Shown here: piece after piece, positions 44,402 to 54,176 of the stretch
Position numbering within the stretch: position 1 is the first letter of the stretch
Layout of the letters: the number at the start of each line of letters is the position of its first letter
Assembly: GCA_036522515.1 (NCBI GenBank)
Contig: DATDFQ010000043.1
Coordinates: 62,001 to 126,000, forward strand
Direction of reading: 5' to 3'
Length of the DNA stretch: 64,000 bases
Origin: Bacteroidota bacterium
GTDB taxonomy: Bacteria; Bacteroidota; Ignavibacteria; UBA10030; SZUA-254
The notes under the pieces: model-generated
What the model was told of the DNA's origin: nothing
The model's input: only the letters and a program-made list of their open reading frames with translations
Databases searched by the model: none
Position numbers and translations under genes: made by a program

Positions 44402-44430
44402 TTGATAATGATGAGGATTTTAGATACATT
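44402..44430 (+). promoter_or_regulatory. Sigma-70-type promoter of the glutamate dehydrogenase gene
   Basis: TTGATA (44402-44407), 17 bases, TACATT (44425-44430), about 50 bases before the start codon. Like the lrp-glnA promoter it is of the classical -35/-10 type. Confidence 0.6.
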
Positions 44431-44487
44431 TTACCGCCAAGTCGCTCAAAGGCCAATATTTCTCCCACGAATTGATTGGAGGATTCC

Positions 44488-45786
<1,299 letters not shown>

Positions 45787-45799
45787 ACGCCGGAATCCG

Positions 45800-46456
45800 G
45801 TGACCCTACGCTCGTCCCTTGCGCTTCTCTTCCTGGTTTCGGCCTGCCTGACCCTCGCGTCCGTCCGGCCGGCAAGCGCAACCGGGATGGGGGAGGCGCC
45901 GCATTCGAAATCGAATCTCGAAGTCATGCAATCTCTCCTCGGACGCATCACACAGGAGCTCCTCGGTCACTCCCGGCTGCATGCCGGCGACACGATCCTG
46001 TTCCGGATGGGTGCGGCGGAGGACGGCTGGATCGTGCAGAACGCTCTGACTGCGAGCCTTGCTTCGTCGGGATATCCGGTCTTTCTCCGGAGAGACTCGG
46101 TCCGGCAGGGGGGCCCTTCCCTTCTGGTGCATTCGGCCGAGCTGCGCGTGATGTATGAGGACATGTATCACGACGGATTCCTCGGCACCCGCAAAGTCAG
46201 GCGTACGGTCTCCGCCGCCGTCACGTGCGAACTCCTCCGTCCGGAAACCGGAGAACTCGTCTATACGGGCTCGCCTTCGGCGCAATCCGCGGACACGGTT
46301 GCGGTCGACGAGGTCCAGGGCCTCGAGCTCGCCGCCGCGAAGACCACGCATGGGGAGCTTCCCTCGGAAAGCTTCCTCGACAGGGTCCTCGAGCCTGTGG
46401 TGATCATCGGAGCCACGGGTGTCTCAATCTACCTTTTCTTTCACGTGCGCAGTTAG
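45800..46456 (+). CDS. Exported protein of unknown function with C-terminal membrane anchor
   Basis: 218 residues. Residues 1-28 form a signal peptide (L-A-L-L-F-L-V-S-A-C-L-T-L-A...A-S-A); the last ~20 residues (V-V-I-I-G-A-T-G-V-S-I-Y-L-F-F) form a hydrophobic tail. The middle has alternating strands but no motif I recognise. GTG start 13 bases after gdhA; 7 bases precede bamD, so a cell-envelope role is plausible from context only. Confidence 0.65.
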   Translation: MTLRSSLALLFLVSACLTLASVRPASATGMGEAPHSKSNLEVMQSLLGRITQELLGHSRLHAGDTILFRMGAAEDGWIVQNALTASLASSGYPVFLRRDSVRQGGPSLLVHSAELRVMYEDMYHDGFLGTRKVRRTVSAAVTCELLRPETGELVYTGSPSAQSADTVAVDEVQGLELAAAKTTHGELPSESFLDRVLEPVVIIGATGVSIYLFFHVRS

Positions 46457-46463
46457 GACTTTC

Positions 46464-47294
46464 ATGACGATGCCGTTCACACGTCGATGGCTCTGTTGCG
46501 CCGTCCTGCCGGGATTCATCGCAGCGCTCTTCTGCGGTTGCAGCTCCTCCGCCCCCCAACAAAACCTTTCCGCGGAGCTGCGGTTCCAGCAGGGAAGAAT
46601 GAAATTCGACCGCGGGGATTACCTCGAGGCGATCAACGATTTCGAAATCATCAGGCTGCAGTTTCCCGGCAGCAAAGTCGCCGACAGCGCCCAGTATCAG
46701 CTCGGTGAATCTCATTTCAGGATGGACGAATACCTCCTCGCCGCCGAGGAGTACCAGGCGCTGAAGCGGAACATGCCCGCGAGCCCCCTGGTCCCGATGG
46801 CCCAGTACAAGGTTGGGCTCTGTTACTACTCTCTCTCGCCCAAGACCCCGCTCGACCAGACCTACACGAACCGCGCCATCGACGAATTTCAGACCTTCAT
46901 CGAATACAACCCGAAACACGAGCTCGTCCCGGACGCCGAGACAAAGATCAAGGAGCTGAACGGCCGCCTCGCCAGGAAATTGTTCGAGTCCGCCACCCTG
47001 TACATGAAGATGGGGTATTACAAGGCCGCGACGAATTACTTCGACTATGTCATCGAGAAGTATCATGACACGCCCTACGCCGAGCCTGCGCTCCTCGGGA
47101 AGGTGAAGGCGTTGATCTCGAGGCGCAAGTATGACGAGGCGATGCCTGAGATAGAAAAGTTTCTCACCCGCTATCCCTCCAGCGAGCACAAAGGCGAGGC
47201 AGAGGGTCTTCAGCGGGAGATCAGGGACCATGTCAAGACCAAATCCGAGGCCACATTTCCCGGAGACGCGTTGAAACTCGCCCCCACTGCATGA
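46464..47294 (+). CDS. bamD: Outer membrane assembly lipoprotein BamD
   Basis: 276 residues. The lipoprotein signal ends F-C-G-C with the lipidated Cys probably at 26. Five TPR-like repeats follow (F-Q-Q-G-R-M-K-F-D-R-G-D-Y-L-E-A-I-N-D-F is the first), the YfiO/BamD fold. It supports BamA in inserting beta-barrel proteins into the outer membrane, including the T9SS channel in this type of cell. The last ~20 residues are unlike the family. ATG 46464 with GGA upstream. Confidence 0.88.
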   Translation: MTMPFTRRWLCCAVLPGFIAALFCGCSSSAPQQNLSAELRFQQGRMKFDRGDYLEAINDFEIIRLQFPGSKVADSAQYQLGESHFRMDEYLLAAEEYQALKRNMPASPLVPMAQYKVGLCYYSLSPKTPLDQTYTNRAIDEFQTFIEYNPKHELVPDAETKIKELNGRLARKLFESATLYMKMGYYKAATNYFDYVIEKYHDTPYAEPALLGKVKALISRRKYDEAMPEIEKFLTRYPSSEHKGEAEGLQREIRDHVKTKSEATFPGDALKLAPTA

Positions 47295-47800
47295 AAGCGC
47301 GCAAATCGACAAGCCGGCGCGCGACGGCGCGCCGTTCCGTCGGCGATTCGCAGGTGGAAATGACCCAGCTTGTCCTGCCGAACGACACGAATCAGCTCGG
47401 AAATCTCCTCGGGGGAAGATTGATGGAATGGATGGACATCGCCGCAGCCATCTGCGCCCAACGCCACTCGAATCGCATTTGCGTGACCGCGGGTGTCGAC
47501 GAGCTTGCGTTCCATCAGCCCATCAGGCTCGGCGAAGTGGTGACGCTCCGGGCTTCCGTCAATCGCGCGTTTTCAAGTTCCATGGAGGTCGGAGTCGTGG
47601 TCACCGCCGAAAATCAGCTGACGGGCAGGAGGAAAACCGCAAATACCGCGTATCTCACGTTCGTCGCGGTCGACGATCGCCGGCAACCGACCGCAATCCC
47701 TGCGGCGGTTCCCGAAACTGAAGCGGAAAAACGGCGTTACGAGGAGGCTCTTGTCCGCCGCACCGAGCGGCTGAAGCGGCTGCGTGCCTCCCATCGGTAG
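47291..47800 (+). CDS. Acyl-CoA thioesterase, hot-dog fold
   Basis: 169 residues, YciA/YkhA-like. The hot-dog helix carries N-Q-L-G-N-L-L-G-G-R-L-M-E-W-M-D (with catalytic Asn/Asp positions), followed by V-D-E-L-A-F-H-Q-P-I. It hydrolyses acyl-CoAs in the cytoplasm. A basic N-terminal extension of ~20 residues and a helical C-terminal tail flank the domain. ATGA overlap with bamD. Confidence 0.88.
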   Translation: MKARKSTSRRATARRSVGDSQVEMTQLVLPNDTNQLGNLLGGRLMEWMDIAAAICAQRHSNRICVTAGVDELAFHQPIRLGEVVTLRASVNRAFSSSMEVGVVVTAENQLTGRRKTANTAYLTFVAVDDRRQPTAIPAAVPETEAEKRRYEEALVRRTERLKRLRASHR

Positions 47801-47816
47801 CCTCCATGATTTACGG

Positions 47817-50033
47817 ATGTCGACAGGATCCTTTCTCCCGCGTTCTCTCGCCCGGCGCTTCCTCGTCTCTCTCGCTCTCGCCTGCTGCGGCTGGTGCCCG
47901 GCTGCCGTCGCACAGCGCTACCTCACGACTCTCGGAACCGTCGCCGATCTTCCCGCCGGGCCCGGCGCGCATGCCATCGTCACCGGCGATTATAACGGAG
48001 ACGGTTTGACCGACATCGCCATCCCCGGCGAGCGGCAGGTCTCCTTCCAGTATCAGCTGGCCGGAGGGGCCGGCTGGAAACAGGGTTCCCTCGCCGTGGG
48101 AAAACCGATCGTTGCCGCCGCTTCCGGTCGCTGCAACCGGGACCGGCTCGCAGACCTCGTGCTCGTGACGGATGATCCTCCCGAACTTCTTGTCTATTGT
48201 TCCAAACCGGGTGAACGCTCCACCCTCGCGTGGAGATCCGGGATCCCCACGCTCTACGGTAACGTCCTTCTCGCCGACGTGGACAACGACGGAAAGCAGG
48301 ACCTCGTGCTCTTCGGCAAAAGGCAGCTCGGCATGCTTGTCATGCGGGGGAGGGGGGACGGCTCGTTCCGGCCGGGTGTGACCCTCCTGCCCGAATCCTC
48401 CATCGGGGCCCTTTCCATCGAAGACATCAACAAGGACGGTCTCAACGACATGATCGCGGCCGATTGGGTTGCAAACCAGCTGATGATTTTCACAGGGTTC
48501 GGAACGATGCATTTCAGCGACCCTTCCGTCCTTCAGTTCACGACCGAGCCCCGTTTGTTCTCCACCGCGAGCCTCGACTCGGATCGAAACAGAGACCTGG
48601 TCGTCTGTTTCCCGGAGGAAGAGCGTTGCGCGCTCTTTCTCGGCGACGGGCTGGGTGAGTTCCACCCGTTTCAGAACGTGGCTCTCAATAGCCCCCCGGT
48701 CAGGCTCGGCGTCGCGGATGTGAACGGGGACGGGAAAGACGATATCGGGTTGCTGAGCGCAGCCGAACGGAGCCTGATGATCGATCTGAATAACGGAGAA
48801 CGCCTTTCGGATTCGGTCGTCTATGCCGCGGGAGAGTTCCCCACCGATTTTTCATTCGTGAGGCACGGGCACACGGCTCTGACGGATGCGGTCGTGCTCG
48901 ATTCCGCGGCATCCCGTATCAGGGTGTTCTGCAATGCGATGAGCGGTGATTCCGGCGTACCGAAGAACATGTACGCGCTGGGGCTTCATCCGGGGAGCGT
49001 CCTGACTGCGGACATCAACCATGACGGCTGGGAAGATATCGCCGTCGCCGACAGCCGGTCTCAGAATATCTCCCTTTTCTTGAATGACGGCAGGGGCGGG
49101 TTCGGGGGTCAGATCCCGGTCCGGACGACGCGCGGCCTCAGCTCGATCGAATATCGCCCCAAGAATGACAGCATCGCGATCCTCCTCGGGGCAGGCTCGG
49201 ACACGACGACGACGTCGATCATCGAGCTCAACACCCGGAGCTATTCCAGCACGGCCGTCAGCCTCCCCACGCAGGGAGCGCAGACCATACTCTCCGGCCG
49301 GATCGACGGCGGCAGCGGGTTCCTCCATCTGACGGTCTTCGAACACGAGAGGATCCAGGGAGGGGGCGAATTCATCGAGTATGAGCAAATCGGCCCTGCG
49401 CGATTCATCGAACGCTCGATCCCCACGCACCTGGGCGCTTCCATCGCCGGCGCGGCGATGTGCGATTGCATCCGGAAGGGCGTGCCCGACATCGTCGCCC
49501 TCGTCTATGGCGAACGGGGCGAGAGACAATTGTTCTACCTCCTCGAGGGAGATTCGGGAGAATCGTTTCGCCCTCCCCGCCTGGCGCTGACGATGCAAGA
49601 AGTCCGGCAGGCCGGCGCTCTGCTCTGGGCCACCGACGTCAACAGGGACGGCCGCACCGACCTGATCGTCAATTTTCAGGAGCCCGACAATCTCCTCGGG
49701 GTTTCACTCGGCCAAAGGGACTCGACATTCTCGGCCGCCTACTATCTCCTTAAGACGCCCGTTCGCGTGGCCTCGAGGGAGAACCTCAAGGTCCTCGATT
49801 TCAACCGCGACGGAATTCCGGACCTCGTCGTGAAGAATGAGGTCGACCGGTCGATCGAAGTGTTTCCGGGGCTTGGCGACGGGACTTTCGATCCCGGTCC
49901 GCATCTCGTCAGCACAAGAGGGATCTCCGGATTCGCCCTCGGCGACGTCAACCGGGACGGGACCCCGGAGCTTATTATTTTGGATTCCGAATCGTGCGTG
50001 ATGAAGATTCTTTCCCTGGAGGAGGAACGGTGA
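47817..50033 (+). CDS. Exported FG-GAP/VCBS repeat protein
   Basis: 738 residues: signal peptide (residues ~15-33, ending A-V-A-Q), then a series of at least nine calcium-binding repeats of the form D-x-N-x-D-G-x-x-D (D-Y-N-G-D-G-L-T-D, D-V-D-N-D-G-K-Q-D, D-I-N-K-D-G-L-N-D, D-V-N-G-D-G-K-D-D, D-I-N-H-D-G-W-E-D, D-V-N-R-D-G-R-T-D and others), consistent with one or two seven-bladed propellers. No T9SS domain is attached. Role unknown, perhaps surface adhesion or protein binding. Its stop overlaps the next start (GTGA), so it is coupled to the metalloprotease gene. Confidence 0.85.
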   Translation: MSTGSFLPRSLARRFLVSLALACCGWCPAAVAQRYLTTLGTVADLPAGPGAHAIVTGDYNGDGLTDIAIPGERQVSFQYQLAGGAGWKQGSLAVGKPIVAAASGRCNRDRLADLVLVTDDPPELLVYCSKPGERSTLAWRSGIPTLYGNVLLADVDNDGKQDLVLFGKRQLGMLVMRGRGDGSFRPGVTLLPESSIGALSIEDINKDGLNDMIAADWVANQLMIFTGFGTMHFSDPSVLQFTTEPRLFSTASLDSDRNRDLVVCFPEEERCALFLGDGLGEFHPFQNVALNSPPVRLGVADVNGDGKDDIGLLSAAERSLMIDLNNGERLSDSVVYAAGEFPTDFSFVRHGHTALTDAVVLDSAASRIRVFCNAMSGDSGVPKNMYALGLHPGSVLTADINHDGWEDIAVADSRSQNISLFLNDGRGGFGGQIPVRTTRGLSSIEYRPKNDSIAILLGAGSDTTTTSIIELNTRSYSSTAVSLPTQGAQTILSGRIDGGSGFLHLTVFEHERIQGGGEFIEYEQIGPARFIERSIPTHLGASIAGAAMCDCIRKGVPDIVALVYGERGERQLFYLLEGDSGESFRPPRLALTMQEVRQAGALLWATDVNRDGRTDLIVNFQEPDNLLGVSLGQRDSTFSAAYYLLKTPVRVASRENLKVLDFNRDGIPDLVVKNEVDRSIEVFPGLGDGTFDPGPHLVSTRGISGFALGDVNRDGTPELIILDSESCVMKILSLEEER

Positions 50034-51760
50034 AGAGCCGGATCTTCGCGATGGCGATTCTCATGGCCGTAACGGCCGGGCCCGGATCCGCCGGCCCTGC
50101 CGGTGCCCGGGAACGGCGCGCCGGGATGGACACGGGCGATCCCCGCGGGATGATCGGGCAGTTGCGCGGGACGAGGGCGGAGAACCGCTCTGAAACCGCC
50201 CCGCCGCGGAAGGGGAAGTGCGGGCTCGCGCTTGCCTTTCAGATACTCGAAAGCTGGAACAGCCTTCCCGAGAACGAGAAGGGGCCGCTCCGGGCGTTGA
50301 TGACCGCCCCCTCGACGCAGACAGACCGCACGATCGGCCGGGTGCACATCTACTATGACACGACCGGCTCCGATGCCCCGGCTCTTCTCGACGCGGGGGG
50401 CCACCGCCTTCCGGGAACGGCCGAAGCCTACGTCGATTCGGTCGGACGGATCCTGAACCATGTATGGTCGTTCGAGATCGACAACCTCGGATACTCTGCT
50501 CCTCCGTTGGGAGCCGACAGCGCCTACCCGGTCTGGATTTTGAACCTCTCTCCGGGGCTGTACGGACAGACGATCCCGGATCCGGTACCGATCTCTCCGG
50601 GGCCGCCGCCCCGCTTCGGCACCCATATCGAAGTTGACAACGATTTTCAGGAACCCCAATATTTCAGCAGGGGAATCTCCGGACTCGAAGTGACACTTGC
50701 CCATGAGTTTCATCACGCCATCCAGCTCGGGGGCTACGGGTTTTGGGGCGACCAGGAGCGCTACTTTTACGAGATCACCTCCACCTGGATGGAGGATGTC
50801 GTGTACACGGGCGTAAACGATTACTACCAGTATCTGTCGAACAACCAGTTCCAGACCTCGCAGTTTTCAACGCCCGACGTCCGGTTCACGAAGTCGGATC
50901 AGTCGATCGAGTACAGCAGGGCTGTGTGGGGAAAATTCCTGGAGAAACGCTTCTCCCGCGCCGCGATGCGGCGGACATGGGAATGGATGAGACAATATCG
51001 CACTCTGGAATCGCTCGATCGCGCGCTCGCCGAGTCCGGCGCTTCGCTCCGTTCGGCCGCCCTCGAATACGCCTACTGGAATCTCAACACCGGGCCGGCC
51101 GCCGATACCTCGCGCTATTACTCGGAAGGGAGGAACTATCCGGCAATGCGCATTTCCTCCACCGACGATTATCTGCCCCCGGAGTCCTCTGTCGTCGACA
51201 GCATACAGGCGATCAGCTCGACCTATCACCGGATCTGCATCCTGGCTTCGCCGGGAGATACCTGCGGAAGCCGGAATTCCATGTTCGTCATCGTTTCGAA
51301 CGTCAATGTGGCTCTTGGGTACTTCGATCAGACCTACCCGTTCACCTACACGCTGAGCGCATCGGCCGCAGGGGGTGCAAGACTCCTGAATAACGGGCTC
51401 TACGCGAGTCTCGCGGTCCCCGATCCCGAATTTTGGAGCACCCAGGAGACCTCCCCCTCGGTGATTGCCGAGATTATGGTCTTCCCGAACCCGTACCAGG
51501 CGAGGGAAGGGAGGCTCCTCTGGTTTCGATTGCCCTCTCCGCCGCAAGCCACCCGGGCGATGTTGTCGGTCTTCTCCTCGGGCATGCGGAGGGTCTTCTC
51601 AGGCGAACTCCCCGTATTGGCGTTCAGGCCGCAGGAACCGGCGCTCTCCTGGGACGGACGGACCGATGCGGGGGAGGCGATCGCGACCGGCGTCTATTTC
51701 TTCGTGATCAGCGTCGACGACAAGGAATTTATCGGAAAATTTTCCGCCATCAGAAACTGA
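50030..51760 (+). CDS. Exported metalloprotease with C-terminal sorting-like domain
   Basis: 576 residues starting at GTG 50030, with GGAGGAAC just upstream. A signal peptide (F-A-M-A-I-L-M-A-V-T-A-G) precedes a zincin domain with T-L-A-H-E-F-H-H-A-I-Q near residue 222 and a following E-I-T-S-T-W-M-E-D that can supply the third zinc ligand, as in MXAN_6640-type putative proteases. The last ~95 residues begin with V-F-P-N-P-Y and end in G-V-Y-F-F-V-I-S-V-D-D, the FlgD/T9SS type A-like fold, so export across the outer membrane is likely. Substrate unknown. Confidence 0.82.
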   Translation: MKSRIFAMAILMAVTAGPGSAGPAGARERRAGMDTGDPRGMIGQLRGTRAENRSETAPPRKGKCGLALAFQILESWNSLPENEKGPLRALMTAPSTQTDRTIGRVHIYYDTTGSDAPALLDAGGHRLPGTAEAYVDSVGRILNHVWSFEIDNLGYSAPPLGADSAYPVWILNLSPGLYGQTIPDPVPISPGPPPRFGTHIEVDNDFQEPQYFSRGISGLEVTLAHEFHHAIQLGGYGFWGDQERYFYEITSTWMEDVVYTGVNDYYQYLSNNQFQTSQFSTPDVRFTKSDQSIEYSRAVWGKFLEKRFSRAAMRRTWEWMRQYRTLESLDRALAESGASLRSAALEYAYWNLNTGPAADTSRYYSEGRNYPAMRISSTDDYLPPESSVVDSIQAISSTYHRICILASPGDTCGSRNSMFVIVSNVNVALGYFDQTYPFTYTLSASAAGGARLLNNGLYASLAVPDPEFWSTQETSPSVIAEIMVFPNPYQAREGRLLWFRLPSPPQATRAMLSVFSSGMRRVFSGELPVLAFRPQEPALSWDGRTDAGEAIATGVYFFVISVDDKEFIGKFSAIRN

Positions 51761-52438
51761 ATGGAGCATATCCGGCTAAAGGTCTCGGGGCTCAAGCGCG
51801 TGTTCAACCGCCGGACAGTCTTTTCCGGCGTGGGGTTTGAGATGGAAGAACGGGACTCCCTCGCTGTCACAGGCCGCAACGGCTCCGGAAAATCGACGCT
51901 CCTGAAAATCATCGCCGGAGTCCTGGCGCCGACACGCGGGAGTATTTATTTTTCCCTCGATTCGGAGGCGATAACATCCGACTGGCGATACCGTTACATC
52001 GGTTTCGTTGCTCCTTACCTTCAGCTCTACGATGAGTTCAGCGCCGTCGAAAACCTTGATTTTTTTCAGAAGGCCCGCGGTCTCCGCAATGGCCGCCCGC
52101 ACGGGGAGCTTCTGGAACGCTTCGGCCTGGGGGAGAGGAAGAACGATCCGCTCAGGACCTACTCGTCGGGGATGAAGCAGCGGGTGAAATATGCGTTTGC
52201 CCTCCTCCATGATCCGCCGGTGCTCCTGCTGGATGAGCCGACTTCAAACCTCGACTCCGCCGGGATCGAGATCGTCTACGGGATCATCGAAGAGCAGAAA
52301 AAAGGGGGGATCGTGATCGTGGCGACCAACAACGCGGAAGATTTCCCGCATTGCGACCGGCTTCTGAATCTGGACTCGTTGGGGCTGGATTCTCCGGGGC
52401 CGGACACCCTGCGGCCCGATTCTCCCCTGACGGCATGA
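51761..52438 (+). CDS. ccmA: Haem exporter ATPase CcmA
   Basis: 225 residues, one ABC domain: Walker A G-R-N-G-S-G-K-S-T, signature Y-S-S-G-M-K-Q-R, Walker B V-L-L-L-D-E-P-T-S-N-L-D. Assignment to CcmA rests on the directly following ccmB, C, D, E and F. In this system CcmAB uses ATP to release haem-loaded CcmE. The C-terminal ~25 residues are a low-complexity L-D-S/P-D repeat not typical of the family. It starts immediately at the end of the metalloprotease gene, with no gap. Confidence 0.88.
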   Translation: MEHIRLKVSGLKRVFNRRTVFSGVGFEMEERDSLAVTGRNGSGKSTLLKIIAGVLAPTRGSIYFSLDSEAITSDWRYRYIGFVAPYLQLYDEFSAVENLDFFQKARGLRNGRPHGELLERFGLGERKNDPLRTYSSGMKQRVKYAFALLHDPPVLLLDEPTSNLDSAGIEIVYGIIEEQKKGGIVIVATNNAEDFPHCDRLLNLDSLGLDSPGPDTLRPDSPLTA

Positions 52439-53115
52439 CCCATCCCTCGGAATTCTCCGCTGCGGCGTCGATTTTCTCGAAAGATCTCCGGTCGGAGATC
52501 AGGACGAGGTATGCGCTGAATGCATTGCTGATGTTTGTCATCACCACGATTGCGATCGTCCTTTTTGCCATCGGGAATGAAACCCCGTCGCCCGAAATCC
52601 TCTCGGGGGTCTTCTGGATCATCGTTTTTTTCTCAGCGATGTCCGGCCTCTCCCGGACCTTCATTGCCGAGGAGGAAAGGGGCACGGTCATGACGCTCCA
52701 TCTTGTGGCGCGGCCTCTCTCGGTCTATGCCGGAAAGTTTTTCTTCAATCTGGCGCTCCTCGCGGTTCTCAATACACTCACGGCCCTGCTCTATCTGGCG
52801 GTGATCACCAACTTCGCGATCCAGAATTACGCCATTTTTATCGCTTCATTTGCCCTTGGAACCCTCGGCCTTGCAAGCGCCTCTACCATCATCGCCGCAA
52901 TCATCTCGAAGGCCAACACCAGGGGGACGCTCTATCCGGTCCTCTCGTTTCCGATCCTTCTCCCGCTCCTTCTGAGCGTGATCAATGCGACGAAAAAGGC
53001 CGCTGAAGGCGTTCCGTTCTCCGAGGCGCTCGGAGACCTCCAGGTGTTGCTCTCCTACTTCGTCGTGATCTCTGTCGTCTCGTACCTGCTCTTCGACGTC
53101 GTCTGGAAAGAGTAG
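52435..53115 (+). CDS. ccmB: Haem exporter membrane subunit CcmB
   Basis: 226 residues with six predicted membrane segments and the CcmB pattern F-I-A-E-E-E-R-G-T-V near residue 78. Partner of CcmA; ATGA overlap with it. The stop codon TAG lies inside a REP-like repeat (family 2) that begins at 53112, so the repeat has supplied or replaced the end of the gene. Confidence 0.88.
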   Translation: MTHPSEFSAAASIFSKDLRSEIRTRYALNALLMFVITTIAIVLFAIGNETPSPEILSGVFWIIVFFSAMSGLSRTFIAEEERGTVMTLHLVARPLSVYAGKFFFNLALLAVLNTLTALLYLAVITNFAIQNYAIFIASFALGTLGLASASTIIAAIISKANTRGTLYPVLSFPILLPLLLSVINATKKAAEGVPFSEALGDLQVLLSYFVVISVVSYLLFDVVWKE

Positions 53116-53186
53116 GGGCGGGGCATGCCCCGCCCGGCCTTTCGGGTACGTCGATCATTCCGGGCGACGCATGCGTCGCCCCTACG
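53112..53186. repeat. REP-like inverted pair (family 2)
   Basis: Unit 1 at 53112-53135 (GTAGGGGCGGGGCATGCCCC...) and unit 2 at 53161-53186 (...GCATGCGTCGCCCCTACG) are each palindromic around GCATGC and face each other through GTAGGGGCG / CGCCCCTAC. They lie between ccmB and the ccmC promoter. Confidence 0.85.
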
Positions 53187-53266
53187 GAAACGACCTGCCA
53201 TGACCTGAAGGATTTGGGGATGACGGATAGAGTTGGACATGAGTCAGTGCTATGAGAGCGGAAATA

Positions 53267-53297
53267 TTGATTGCCAGAAGGATTTTGCGTATCTTTC
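53267..53297 (+). promoter_or_regulatory. Predicted promoter of ccmCDEF
   Basis: TTG (53267-53269), 20 bases, TATCTTTC (53290-53297); predicted start near 53304, about 42 bases before ccmC. The REP-like pair just upstream separates ccmAB from ccmCDEF. Confidence 0.55.
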
Positions 53298-53345
53298 GTC
53301 CACCGGAATGATGGTTATCCTTTTAACGGCCAACTTGTGAGGTCG

Positions 53346-54032
53346 ATGTTCTTAAAGTTGTTTCTCGGGGTCTGGCTCACCGCTGTGATCGTCACCGCGC
53401 TCGCGTTCCCGATCGTTCCGCATCCGGAGCGGTGGTACGAATTCCCCATTATTCCCGGGCTCGAAGACAAGGCCAGAATTCTCTTCTTCCACGTGCCGAT
53501 GTCGTGGACGGCGGTGATCGGATTCGTGGTCTCGCTCCTCTACGGCATCAAATACCTTGTCCGCCGGAACCCCGACGACGATTTGAAGTCAGCCTCCTCC
53601 GCGGGCCTCGGGCTCCTTTTTTGCATTCTTGCCACCGTGACGGGCTCGCTCTGGGCGAAGTTCAACTGGGGCTCTTTCTGGAACTGGGACCCGCGCGAGA
53701 CTTCGATCTTCGTCCTCCTGTTGATTTACGGCGCCTACTTTGCGCTCCGGTCGGCGATCGACGCCGAGGAGAAGCGGGCCACCCTTTCGGCCGCCTACGC
53801 GATTATCGCCGGCGCCGTCGCCCCGTTTTTTATTTTCATCATGCCGAGAATCGTCGCCAGCCTGCACCCCGAACCGATCGTGAACGCCGAGGGAAAAATA
53901 CATATGAACGCCTCGATGCTGGCGGTCTTCCTCTGTTCTCTGGCGGGGTTTACCGTCCTGTTTTTCTGGATGATGGGGATGCGGGTGCGGGCGGCGCGGC
54001 TTGACTCTCTTTCCGAAAGCGAGGGTACCTGA
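53346..54032 (+). CDS. ccmC: Haem-handling protein CcmC
   Basis: 228 residues with six membrane segments and the periplasmic tryptophan-rich loop W-G-S-F-W-N-W-D-P-R-E near residue 108, which binds haem before its attachment to CcmE. Flanking His residues (F-F-H-V-P-M-S-W near 56 and S-L-H-P-E-P near 176) are the expected axial ligands. ATG 53346 with GAGG upstream; the frame continues to a GTG nine bases earlier as an alternative. Confidence 0.93.
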   Translation: MFLKLFLGVWLTAVIVTALAFPIVPHPERWYEFPIIPGLEDKARILFFHVPMSWTAVIGFVVSLLYGIKYLVRRNPDDDLKSASSAGLGLLFCILATVTGSLWAKFNWGSFWNWDPRETSIFVLLLIYGAYFALRSAIDAEEKRATLSAAYAIIAGAVAPFFIFIMPRIVASLHPEPIVNAEGKIHMNASMLAVFLCSLAGFTVLFFWMMGMRVRAARLDSLSESEGT

Positions 54033-54173
54033 TTGTACGATTTTCTGCAACAGAACTCGTTGTACATCGTCCTGACCATCGTCCTGATTTGCTGGTTGGG
54101 CATTTTCCTCTATCTTCTCAGGCTGGACAGGAAGCTGTCGGCCCTTGAGCAGCGCACCAACAAGCGGGGTTAG
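54033..54173 (+). CDS. ccmD: CcmD-family small membrane protein
   Basis: 46 residues starting at TTG 54033 directly after the ccmC stop: M-Y-D-F-L-Q-Q-N-S-L-Y-I-V-L, a single membrane segment (about residues 9-29), then R-L-D-R-K-L-S-A-L-E-Q-R and a basic tail. This layout is that of the short CcmD proteins that hold CcmC and CcmE together for release of holo-CcmE. GAGGG lies upstream at a slightly long distance. Confidence 0.82.
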   Translation: MYDFLQQNSLYIVLTIVLICWLGIFLYLLRLDRKLSALEQRTNKRG

Positions 54174-54176
54174 AGC

